From Acidobacteriota bacterium (GTDB lineage: Bacteria > Acidobacteriota > Thermoanaerobaculia > Multivoradales > JAHEKO01), in contig JAOTZA010000052.1 in assembly GCA_029861655.1 (NCBI GenBank), positions 1 through 13,336 on the forward strand: a stretch of DNA of 13,336 nucleotides, given 5' to 3'. Positions within the stretch are counted from its first letter, which is position 1, and each line of letters begins with the position of its first letter. The position numbers and the translations under genes were made by a program. The notes under the pieces are model-generated. The model saw only the letters and a list, made by a program, of their open reading frames with translations. It was not told the DNA's origin and searched no databases. This document shows positions 6,588 through 13,090 of this stretch, one piece after another.

Positions 6588-6710
6588 ATGGGTGGTGCCG
6601 AGCTCAAGATCGATAAGAAGACCGGCCGGCTCGAGATCGAGTTCGCCGGTACCCAGCCGACGCGGCTGACAAACGTGAAACGGCTTAAGGCCAAGAAGAA
6701 GAGAGACTAG
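6588..6710 (+). pseudogene. 3' remnant of an unidentified lysine-rich protein gene
   Basis: 40 codons from an ATG at 6588 to TAG at 6710 give GGAELKIDKKTGRLEIEFAG and a tail ending KRLKAKKKRD. Codon use is strongly GC3-biased and Lys codons are nearly all AAG, like real genes nearby and unlike an antisense shadow. Upstream of about 6588 the same frame becomes the antisense of the minus-strand hypothetical gene. It reads as the C-terminal end of a gene whose 5' part is gone. It could instead be a tiny intact gene, since AAGG lies about 8 bp upstream of the ATG. I do not recognise the family. Confidence 0.35.
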
Positions 6711-6731
6711 TCGCTCGGGAGCCACCCCGGT

Positions 6732-7316
6732 TCACGACCGGTCTCCGGCCTGAACGAAAGCCCGCTGCAAGAGATCGGATACGGCCAAGACTTGAGCCGC
6801 ACGACGAAGATAGACTACGTCAAGTGCCTCTCCCTGCACCAGAACGATTCCAATGATGTCGCGCCACTGCCGATCGGACACTTCGTTACCCATCCGATAC
6901 CACCGCAGCTTCTGGAGGAGAATGTCCTCCGGTGTGTAGACAAACAGGTACCGATCGGGATCGGTGGTGACTCTGAGACGCTGGCGACGATCCATCTGCT
7001 CTTCGTCTATCGGGGATCCTCCCATGACGAACAGATCGATCTTGATCGAAGTTGCGAGGTGAATGAGATTGGCGCTTGACGTCTCGCGAATCGCCTGGCG
7101 GATCCTGTCGGCGTCGGCATAGAAATCCTCACCCAGAGCCGCGACGAGAGGCGCGACTTTGTCCTCATTCATCTCCACGATCAAATCGACGTCGAGGGTC
7201 GAACGCGGCTCGCCACTGATCGAGCTGGCCAAAGAACCGCCCACGACATATCGGACGTCTTGCTCTTCGAGCACACGCGCAACACACAGCGCAATCTCGA
7301 TCGGGTCGGGAGTCAC
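6732..7316 (-). CDS. Nucleotidyltransferase (MNT-fold), putative toxin of a two-gene module
   Basis: 194 residues from GTG 7316. The nucleotidyltransferase signature is clear: VVGGSLASS (residues 24-32), D42-V-D44 in STLDVDLIV, and a third acid D94 in IKIDLFV. Further family blocks are SSANLIHLATS, YTPEDILLQKLRWYRMG at 127-143 and SDRQWRDIIGIVLVQG at 147-162. I recall this sequence type as widespread and unnamed, often preceded by a small helical protein as here; function is undemonstrated as far as I know. The upstream partner ends at 7323, 6 bp before this start, with no clear Shine-Dalgarno of its own, so translation is probably coupled. The intact active-site acids suggest an active enzyme. 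It differs in sequence from the nucleotidyltransferase at 3406-3933. Confidence 0.85.
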   Translation of the reverse strand: MTPDPIEIALCVARVLEEQDVRYVVGGSLASSISGEPRSTLDVDLIVEMNEDKVAPLVAALGEDFYADADRIRQAIRETSSANLIHLATSIKIDLFVMGGSPIDEEQMDRRQRLRVTTDPDRYLFVYTPEDILLQKLRWYRMGNEVSDRQWRDIIGIVLVQGEALDVVYLRRAAQVLAVSDLLQRAFVQAGDRS

Positions 7317-7322
7317 TTGGGC

Positions 7323-7622
7323 TCAGCTGCCGGAGATCTTGTCGGCCTCGGGATAAGCCCTGCCCGCAAGCTCGCGCCCAAGCGTGATCTGCGCGTAGCG
7401 CAAAAGGCACTCGCGCGCGGACGCCGATGGATGACGCTGCCGGATACCCGCCAGGGACAGCTCCCGAACGCTGCGACTGACCTGCTTCACGACCTGCGCC
7501 TTCTCGAGCGACGACATCTTGCGCCACAGATCCACCTGGATGTGTTGCACTTCGGGGGCCGTGTCGGCATTGAGCAACGAGGTTGCAGCCTCTTGCCTCG
7601 ACTTCCTACGATCGCGCGGCAT
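7323..7622 (-). CDS. Small helical partner protein of the nucleotidyltransferase module
   Basis: 99 residues from ATG 7622; the frame is open to 7778 but the extension is Arg/Thr-rich noise overlapping the next gene. The protein is helical and has the pattern DLWRKMSSLEKAQVVKQVSR, then SVRELSLAGIRQRHPSASARE, LLRYAQITLGRELAGRAYPE. I recall the motif of LALAGLR-x-RHP-x-A-S followed by LG-x-ELA-x-R-x-Y in many short proteins just upstream of nucleotidyltransferases of the type encoded next. It has no evident DNA-binding motif, unlike the RHH partner of the other nucleotidyltransferase. It may be an antitoxin, an adaptor or a substrate of its neighbour; this is inference. There is no good ribosome binding site at the ATG. 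Confidence 0.72.
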   Translation of the reverse strand: MPRDRRKSRQEAATSLLNADTAPEVQHIQVDLWRKMSSLEKAQVVKQVSRSVRELSLAGIRQRHPSASARECLLRYAQITLGRELAGRAYPEADKISGS

Positions 7623-7680
7623 TGATCGGAATGTTACCCGACTACCAGCCGACTGAGGAACTAGCAAGGTTGGGGCCGCG

Positions 7681-8343
7681 TCAGTTGCCCACGTCCGCTT
7701 GCTCCAGAGCTCTCGCGACCTCCTCGTGGCCTTTGGTCGACGCGTGATCGGCGGCAACGTCGCCGTCGTCATCGACAAGGCGCGGGTTGGCGCCGTGGCT
7801 CAGCAACGTGCGGACCACCTCCATCTGACCTTCACCGGCGGCGAACATCAGGGACGTAAACCCCTCGCTCTCCTCCACCGCGTTCGGATCCGCGCCGCTC
7901 TCGAGGAGGAGCTCAACGGTGTCGCCGAAGGGACCGGTCGAGGCGAACATCAGCGGCGTGCGTCCCAGACTGTCGCGGTCGGCCACTGACGCTCCGCGCG
8001 CGAGTAGAAGACGGACGGTCCCGGTGTAGCCGTTGAAGGCCGCCAGCATCAGAGCCGTCCGACCGTCGGGGTCGGCGGCCCCGACGTCGGCGCCGGAGTC
8101 CAGCACCTCGCGGACCGCCTCCGCGTTGCCGTCGAGCGCGGCGGCCCACAGCGCCTGCGCGGCGCGAGCTGCTTCGAAACCGCTCAGGGCCGGCGCGGCG
8201 GCCCGCGCCGCCGGCTTTTCGACCGGTGGCTTCTCGACCGAGGCCACGGGGGCTTCGGTCCCGGACGAGCAGCCGGCCAGGGTGATCAGGATGGCAAGCG
8301 AGAGAAAGAGATGTCGCATCGTCAGAGAACTCAGAGGGTACAT
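7681..8343 (-). CDS. Ankyrin-repeat lipoprotein
   Basis: 220 residues. The signal ends in a lipobox L22-A-G-C25 after a hydrophobic stretch LFLSLAILIT, so the mature protein is lipid-anchored at C25. A Pro/Ala/Lys linker follows (about 30-52), then about five ankyrin repeats from residue 63 to 215, with typical cores DGRTALMLAAFNGYTGTVRL, LGRTPLMFAS, GFTSLMFAAGEGQMEVVRTL and GANP/GADP turns. Such repeats bind protein partners. The ATG at 8343 overlaps the stop of the phosphatase gene (TGATG), so translational coupling is likely; ATG 8319, nearer the hydrophobic core, is an alternative start. The coupling suggests the lipoprotein assists or inhibits the phosphatase in the periplasm, but this is inference. 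Confidence 0.88.
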   Translation of the reverse strand: MYPLSSLTMRHLFLSLAILITLAGCSSGTEAPVASVEKPPVEKPAARAAAPALSGFEAARAAQALWAAALDGNAEAVREVLDSGADVGAADPDGRTALMLAAFNGYTGTVRLLLARGASVADRDSLGRTPLMFASTGPFGDTVELLLESGADPNAVEESEGFTSLMFAAGEGQMEVVRTLLSHGANPRLVDDDGDVAADHASTKGHEEVARALEQADVGN

Positions 8344-10037
8344 CAGTCTTCGAGAACCTCCACCAGCAGGTCGCCGTGTGCTCCTGAGGGCGCCTTGATC
8401 CCGAGGTAGGCGGCCAGCGTGCCGGCGATCGCTGTCGGGGCCACCTTGCGATGCACTACCCGCGGCCGAATCCCCGGACCGGCGAAGAAGATCGGCACGA
8501 AGGTGTCGTAGGCCCAGGGCGAGCCGTGCATCGACGCCACCCTCAGGCCGTCCATGTCGCCGACGAAGCGGTGCGGCTCGAAGACCACGAAGATGTCACC
8601 CGATCGCTTGGGATGGTAGTTGTTGAGGACCGAGCGCATCTGCGGCGTGTCGGGCACTCGTCCTGCCGCCAGGTCGTAGCTCGAGACAGCCGCCGAGACG
8701 CCGTCGAGCTTGGCGACCTCGGCTGCGACCGCCGACGCCACAACCGCTGGCTCCAACCCTTTCTTCGCGAGCAGCTCGAGATCGAGGTAGACGTAAGGAT
8801 GAAAATAGGTGGCGATGAGCTCTTCGGCAATTCCGAACTTCGCCTTCAGAGCCGCGATTCCGGGCTCTCGATTCCAGCTGTCAGGCTGGACATAGTCCGC
8901 CTGCAATCCCAGAGACGTGAGGTAGCCGGGCACCTCGGGGCCGCCATGATCGGCTGAGAGCACGATCAACGTGTGGTCCAGCCCGACCTTCTCGTCGACA
9001 AAGGCCAGCAGGCCGGCGAGCGTCTGGTCGAGGCGGAAGAGGTTGTCCTCGGCCTCGAGACTGGCGGGGCCGAAGAGGTGTCCCACATAGTCGGTGCTCG
9101 AGAAGCTGACGCTCAGGAAATCCGGAATCTCGTCCTGCCCCAGCTGCTCGTTCTCGAGCACCGCCTCGGCCAGCTCACGGGTCAACTCGTCCCCGGCCGG
9201 GCTCAAGGTCAGCAGCGTGCCGAAGTACTTGCTCTCGGCGTCGCCATAGGCGTGAGGAAACACCGCTCCGTAACCCGGGAAGTCGGTTTCCCAGGCCCGG
9301 TCGTCGGCCGTGCCCGAGCGATAGCTCTCCGCCGGCCGCGACAACTCCCAGGTCTTGCCGGCATAGCGCCGCGGACGCCCTTCCTGATTCCAGGCTTCCA
9401 GCCACTGCGGATACTGTTCATAGTAGTAGCGGCTGGTGACGAACTCGCCGCTCGACTTGGAGAACCAGAACGCCTTGCCCGCATGGCCGGCGAGCGAGAT
9501 GGCACCCCGGTCCTTCACCGAGACTCCAAAGATCTTGGCCTTTCCCGCGGTACTGATCGCGAGCTCATCCGAGAAGGTCGACACCAGCATCGCCATCGGC
9601 GAGCGCCCCTGGGAGCGAGCGGCCTTCTGCGTGGGGTCGATCTCGGTCTTCTGATCGACGCCCGCTCCTGCCGTGAGCAGCGGATAGCGGGCGTCCTCGA
9701 CGTTGTAGGTCAGCTCACCCGTTCCGCGGTCCAGCCAGACGTTGCCCACCATCCCGTGGTCCGCGGGATACGCCCCGGTCGCCAGCGTGGCGTGGCCGAC
9801 GATGGTCTCCGTATTGGCGTGCTCATAGTGGGCGTTAGCGTAGCGGGTGCCCTTTCTGTAGAGGTAGCGGAAACCACCCGGTTCGAGACGGTCGAGAACC
9901 CGAGCGGGAAGATCCCCGCGCAGCTGATCCACGGTGATCTGGAGCACCAACCGGACCTCGCTTGCACCCTCCGTTTGCGCCACTGCCGCCGTGCCGGAGG
10001 AAACCAGTAAGGCCATCATGAAATATCTGGTCCACAT
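8343..10037 (-). CDS. PafA-like alkaline phosphatase family phosphomonoesterase
   Basis: 564 residues with a signal peptide (MALLVSSGTAAVA, cleavage near residue 20). The alkaline phosphatase superfamily core is complete. By spacing to PafA, D37 (TVDQLRGD) is a metal ligand, T78 in NTETIVGHAT is the nucleophile, N99 (HGMVGN) is the phosphate-binding Asn, and K175/R177 (VKDRG) match the monoesterase Lys-x-Arg. Remaining metal ligands are D316 and H320 (TDYVGH), D363 and H364 (SADHGG) and H504 (SMHGSP). The K-x-R pair argues for phosphate monoester hydrolysis. It should release phosphate from organic esters in the periplasm. Start ATG 10037 has GGGAGAG about 5 bp upstream. The last codon overlaps the ankyrin lipoprotein start. 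Confidence 0.9.
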   Translation of the reverse strand: MWTRYFMMALLVSSGTAAVAQTEGASEVRLVLQITVDQLRGDLPARVLDRLEPGGFRYLYRKGTRYANAHYEHANTETIVGHATLATGAYPADHGMVGNVWLDRGTGELTYNVEDARYPLLTAGAGVDQKTEIDPTQKAARSQGRSPMAMLVSTFSDELAISTAGKAKIFGVSVKDRGAISLAGHAGKAFWFSKSSGEFVTSRYYYEQYPQWLEAWNQEGRPRRYAGKTWELSRPAESYRSGTADDRAWETDFPGYGAVFPHAYGDAESKYFGTLLTLSPAGDELTRELAEAVLENEQLGQDEIPDFLSVSFSSTDYVGHLFGPASLEAEDNLFRLDQTLAGLLAFVDEKVGLDHTLIVLSADHGGPEVPGYLTSLGLQADYVQPDSWNREPGIAALKAKFGIAEELIATYFHPYVYLDLELLAKKGLEPAVVASAVAAEVAKLDGVSAAVSSYDLAAGRVPDTPQMRSVLNNYHPKRSGDIFVVFEPHRFVGDMDGLRVASMHGSPWAYDTFVPIFFAGPGIRPRVVHRKVAPTAIAGTLAAYLGIKAPSGAHGDLLVEVLED

Positions 10038-10103
10038 CGAGTCTCTCCCGTCGAAAAGTTTCGTTCTGCTGTGATTATCTTCTATGGGGCCCCGTCGACC
10101 TAT

Positions 10104-10658
10104 TCAGAAGCCCTTGCCGACACTCAACCCGTAGACCAGGGTCTCCTCGTCGTCTACGAAGTCGAGGTTGACGGCTGGAGCTACGCTGATGCCGCCCACT
10201 TCGAACTCGTACTCCAGCCCGGCGCGCACCATGAATTCGGAACCCTCATGCTCTCTCTCTTCGATCCCCGGAGCCAGAACGAGCTTCAGCCGCTCGCTCG
10301 CATGGATGAATACCGGAACGCCCAACACGCTCGTGCGGAAGTCCTTGCCGGCGTAATCGACCAGAGCGCCGATGCCCCAGCGCCGAGTGAGCCGGTACTC
10401 GTAGTCGAGGCCTACGGTGAAGGCCTGCTCGTCCTTGACCGTGACAGGGCCGGGCCCGCTGTCGATCGTGACCTCGCCGTCGGTCACTCCCAGAAAAACA
10501 GAGACATGATGCCGATGGAATTCATGTTCTTCGTGCTCGGCTGAGTGCTCTTCCCCGTGCTCCTGCGCCACGGCACGCGCTCCAACCGATGCCGCAAGGA
10601 CCAAGGCACAGGCCGAAGCAGCGACCGGGTGGCGCCAGAAACTATTGCCCTTCTTCAT
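10104..10658 (-). CDS. Outer-membrane beta-barrel protein with a His/Glu-rich N-terminus
   Basis: 184 residues. MKKGNSFWRHPVAASACALV and the following AVA give a signal peptide with cleavage before Q32. Directly after it comes EHGEEHSAEHEEHEFHRHH (33-51), eight His plus many Glu in about 19 residues, a plausible divalent-metal-binding patch. The rest alternates as barrel strands (HVSVFLGVTDG, FTVGLDYEYRLTRRWGIGAL, VLGVPVFIHASERLKLVLAP, FMVRAGLEYEFEVGGISVAP) and ends in a Phe (GLSVGKGF), typical of small outer-membrane barrels. The function is unknown. Start ATG 10658 has GAGGTGA close upstream. The stop is 66 bp before the phosphatase start, so joint transcription is possible. It diverges from the superoxide dismutase gene across a 159-bp spacer. 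Confidence 0.8.
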   Translation of the reverse strand: MKKGNSFWRHPVAASACALVLAASVGARAVAQEHGEEHSAEHEEHEFHRHHVSVFLGVTDGEVTIDSGPGPVTVKDEQAFTVGLDYEYRLTRRWGIGALVDYAGKDFRTSVLGVPVFIHASERLKLVLAPGIEEREHEGSEFMVRAGLEYEFEVGGISVAPAVNLDFVDDEETLVYGLSVGKGF

Positions 10659-10817
10659 TTCGTCACCTCATCCAGGGAATCGTAGGATCCGGGCCGTCGG
10701 ATCAGCTATGCTGAGGAAGTCTCGAGCCGCGACTCGAAGTCGCCACATAACAACGAGCTCGAGCGCTTCGGTCCCGAGCTCGGAACCGATTTATCAATCA
10801 GACAGAGGAGCGAGACC
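10659..10817. promoter_or_regulatory. Divergent intergenic region before the superoxide dismutase gene
   Basis: The spacer must hold promoters for both directions. I see no convincing -35/-10 pair. CGAGCTCG occurs twice as an 8-bp palindrome, at 10754-10761 and 10775-10782, exactly 21 bp apart. AGAGGAG at 10804-10810 is the ribosome binding site for the + strand gene, and GAGGTGA on the - strand serves the barrel protein. Confidence 0.4.
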
Positions 10818-11513
10818 ATGCAGCACAAGCTACCGGACCTACCCTACGCACACGGTGACCTGGAGCCCCACATCGACGGGCCCACCATGGCCATCCATCA
10901 CGGCAAGCATCATCAGGCCTATGTGAACAACCTCAACGCCGCGCTCGAAGGGCACACGGATCTGCAGGAGAAGAGCGCCCTCGAGCTGATCATCGGTCTG
11001 AACACGATCCCCGAGAAGATCCGTGCGGCGGTTCGCAACAATGGTGGCGGCCACCTGAACCACACCATGTTCTGGTCGCTGATGAAGCCCGAGGGCCGGC
11101 ACAACCCAGGATCGATCGTTGGGTCCGCGATTGACAAAGCGTTCGGCTCGTTCGACGACTTCAAGACGCAGTTCAAACAGGCCGGCATGACGCAGTTCGG
11201 GAGCGGCTGGGCCTGGCTCGTGGTCAACGGCGAAGGCAAGCTCGAGGTCGTGAAGACGCCGAATCAGGACAACCCCCTCAGCCAGGGCCAGGTGCCGATC
11301 CTCGGTGTCGACGTCTGGGAGCATGCCTACTATCTGAACTACCAGAACCGTCGAGCCGACTACATCGATGCCTGGTGGAACGTCGTCGACTGGTCGCAGG
11401 TCGAGGCCTACTACGGGCTGATCAAGATCGCCGGCGGCATCGCCGATCTCGACACCTGGGCCTCGGCAAAGCTCGCCAGGCTCGAGAGCGCCCTCAGCAA
11501 GATCAAGGGCTGA
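10818..11513 (+). CDS. sodA: Superoxide dismutase, Mn-type
   Basis: 231 residues; converts superoxide to oxygen and hydrogen peroxide. Metal ligands are visible: H27 (AIHHGKHH), H82 (GGHLNHTMFW), D165 and H169 (DVWEHAYY). Gly77/Gly78 before HLNH and Gln150 in PNQDNPL match the Mn-type rather than the Fe-type, where a Gln lies on the helix side and Ala takes the second position. It could still be cambialistic. No signal peptide is present, so it is cytoplasmic. The C-terminus is about 25 residues longer than the usual ~205 and ends TWASAKLARLESALSKIKG, a helical tail. Start ATG 10818 has AGAGGAG 7 bp upstream. A metallopeptidase gene follows 18 bp after the stop. Confidence 0.95.
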   Translation: MQHKLPDLPYAHGDLEPHIDGPTMAIHHGKHHQAYVNNLNAALEGHTDLQEKSALELIIGLNTIPEKIRAAVRNNGGGHLNHTMFWSLMKPEGRHNPGSIVGSAIDKAFGSFDDFKTQFKQAGMTQFGSGWAWLVVNGEGKLEVVKTPNQDNPLSQGQVPILGVDVWEHAYYLNYQNRRADYIDAWWNVVDWSQVEAYYGLIKIAGGIADLDTWASAKLARLESALSKIKG

Positions 11514-11531
11514 GAATCTCCTTGGAAGCGC

Positions 11532-12260
11532 ATGGAAGGCCTCTTCTACCTCCTTGCCGGGGCGGTTTTCCTCTTCTCGCTGGTGGTGCGTCGGAAACTG
11601 AGTTCGACCTATCAAAAGTGGGGTCGAACCCGGAATAGAGCCAACATCACCGGGGCGCAGACGTCGATGGCGATTCTCGAAGCCAATGACATGCGTCGAG
11701 TTCGGATCGGACAGATTCGCGGCAAGCTGAAAGACCACTACGATCCGCGCAACAAGACCATCCGACTCTCGGACCCGGTCTATGAAGTCCCGAGTGTCGC
11801 CGCCATGGCCGTGGCGGCACACGAGACCGGACACGCGATCCAGGACAAGGTCGACTACGCACCTCTGGAGATACGGACCTTCCTCGCGCCCGTGGCGGCC
11901 GCCGGAGCCCGGTTCGGCTTGCCGGCGGCCATTGTGGGCTCTTTTCTGGGCACTCCTACGCTCGTGCTGGTGGGCCTTCTCGCCTATGCCGGTGCTCTAC
12001 TGCTCCAGTTGCTGACGTTGCCGGTCGAGTTCAACGCCAGCAAACGGGCGATGCGGCAACTCGAAAAGCTGGGGGTGATGGGAAAGGAGGAGAGGAAAGG
12101 CGTTCGCGAAGTTCTGCGGGCCGCCGCCATGACCTACGGCGCCGGAGCCGCGTCGTCGGCGGGCTACGTCATCTATCTGTTGATCATCGGTGGGAACGCG
12201 CTCTTGCGGAGGCCGGCGTTGGCCAGTCCTCCCTTGAAGCCGCCGCCGGCGCTCTTCTAG
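11532..12260 (+). CDS. YugP-family neutral zinc metallopeptidase
   Basis: 242 residues, membrane-bound. A first hydrophobic helix (LFYLLAGAVFLFSLVV, 4-19) is followed by the family core and the zinc motif H97-E-T-G-H101 in AVAAHETGHAIQD. Two or three further hydrophobic segments lie between about 115 and 160 and near 210-220. The E/S block PVEFNASKRAMRQL is also typical of the family. The C-terminus PPLKPPPALF is Pro-rich and variable. The catalytic face is expected near the membrane, with no known substrate. It is 18 bp downstream of the superoxide dismutase gene and probably co-transcribed. Its TAG stop overlaps the stop of the converging gene in a shared CTAG (12257-12260). Confidence 0.9.
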   Translation: MEGLFYLLAGAVFLFSLVVRRKLSSTYQKWGRTRNRANITGAQTSMAILEANDMRRVRIGQIRGKLKDHYDPRNKTIRLSDPVYEVPSVAAMAVAAHETGHAIQDKVDYAPLEIRTFLAPVAAAGARFGLPAAIVGSFLGTPTLVLVGLLAYAGALLLQLLTLPVEFNASKRAMRQLEKLGVMGKEERKGVREVLRAAAMTYGAGAASSAGYVIYLLIIGGNALLRRPALASPPLKPPPALF

Positions 12261-12688
12261 GCGTCGCCGCAGGGCATTCTGAGGGGCGGCACACCGCCTA
12301 GCTCACGGATCCGGTTCAAGGTCTTGCCGACCGCCGGCTGGCAAACGATGCGGCGCTCGGCCGCGTACTTGCCGGGGAAATTGGTCAGCGCCAAACCGAT
12401 CAGGATGGTGACAGCCCCCTGGCCCGGAAGCACGAGCATGGCGACGCCCGCCAGGATGAGGACGATGCCGAGGAGGTTCTTGAGGACCGAGAGGGCCGCC
12501 CACAGAACCGGATGCTTGCGCGCTATGCTGGCCGACCCTCGTCTTGCGGCGGTGAAGTAGTTCTCGGGGAGCTTGATGACGACGACCGGCAACACCACCA
12601 CCGTGATCGCGAGCACGACGAGCGAAACGATACCGAGCTGCTCCAACAGGGCCTCGTGACCCTGGATCCACTCGGTGAACTTGTCCAT
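12257..12688 (-). CDS. PGPGW-family small membrane protein
   Basis: 143 residues from ATG 12688, chosen for GGAGG 8 bp upstream. Two hydrophobic stretches are clear: VSLVVLAITVVVLPVVVI (21-38) and LLGIVLILAGVAMLVLPGQG leading to AVTILIGLAL (72-101). LVLPGQG at 85-91 fits the P-G-x-G signature of this family of unknown function. The start sits just after a strong hairpin (12694-12730) that would bury its Shine-Dalgarno. Its upstream neighbour is a cation-transporter remnant ending 21 bp before it. Confidence 0.8.
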   Translation of the reverse strand: MDKFTEWIQGHEALLEQLGIVSLVVLAITVVVLPVVVIKLPENYFTAARRGSASIARKHPVLWAALSVLKNLLGIVLILAGVAMLVLPGQGAVTILIGLALTNFPGKYAAERRIVCQPAVGKTLNRIRELGGVPPLRMPCGDA

Positions 12689-12693
12689 CTTTG

Positions 12694-12730
12694 GATCCTC
12701 CGGTTTCAGTTACCCTGAACTCGGAGGATC
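12694..12730 (-). promoter_or_regulatory. Hairpin burying the ribosome binding site of the PGPGW gene
   Basis: On the transcribed strand, 9-bp outer arms (GATCCTCCG and CGGAGGATC) and a 5-bp inner stem (UUCAG/CUGAA) are joined by a 2x2 internal loop and capped by GGUAA. The cap contains the UAA stop of the upstream reading frame, and the 3' arm holds the GGAGG of the next gene, 8 bp before its ATG. No U-tract follows, so it is not an intrinsic terminator. Ribosomes finishing the upstream frame would open it, giving translational coupling (inference). Confidence 0.6.
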
Positions 12731-13090
12731 GACTCCTACCCGCCTCATCTCGGCCTCGAAGAAGACGCGTTTGACTTCCGGAAGTGCGGCCTTGAGCTCG
12801 GCGTCGAGCTGTCTGGCCAGAGACTCCACTTCGTCTGCCGTGGCTTCGCTCGAGAAGTCGACGCTGAGGTTGACCAGAACGTACTCGGGACCCATGTGCA
12901 TCGCGGCCACATCATGGACGCGCTCGATCATGCTGTAGCGGCCGACGACCTGCCGAATGGCCGCCAGAACCTCCGGGTTGACGCCCTCGCCAATCAGCAG
13001 GCCGTGGGTCTCGACCGCGAGCCAGATCGCGGTGCCGCCGAGGATCAGGCCGATGACGACCGAGGCGGCGCTCCATCCGCTCGCGAGGCA
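12710..13090 (-). pseudogene. 3' remnant of a cation diffusion facilitator (CDF) transporter
   Basis: Read on the - strand, the frame runs from a TGA at 13091-13093 to TAA at 12710. The protein starts CLASGWSAASVVIGLILGGT, continues into a hydrophobic helix and AVETHGLLIGEGVN, then RYSMIERVHDVAAMHMGPEY, VLVNLSVDFSSEATADEVE and ends at PPSSG. This is the last transmembrane helix and cytoplasmic dimerisation domain of a CDF-type metal exporter. The first five or so helices, including the metal-binding Asp/His pairs, are missing. A TGA and sequence of an unrelated protein lie directly upstream, so the gene is truncated. The first in-frame ATG is at 12931, well inside the domain. It could be transcribed but cannot be a working transporter. 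Confidence 0.75.

Noticed and set aside
5844..6710. Long + strand frame of 288 codons opposite the hypothetical gene
   Set aside because: The first ~248 codons are low-complexity Leu/Arg/Gly-rich antisense of a minus-strand protein with recognisable family blocks. Only the last 40 codons look coding.
8973..10010. 345-codon + strand frame opposite the phosphatase
   Set aside because: The opposite strand has a complete alkaline phosphatase active site; this frame is its shadow.
10839..11834. 331-codon - strand frame across sodA and the metallopeptidase start
   Set aside because: It spans two clearly identified + strand genes and has no family-like sequence.
12303..12671. 122-codon - strand frame overlapping the PGPGW gene
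   Set aside because: The overlapping frame has a good ribosome binding site, membrane helices and the family motif; this one has none.
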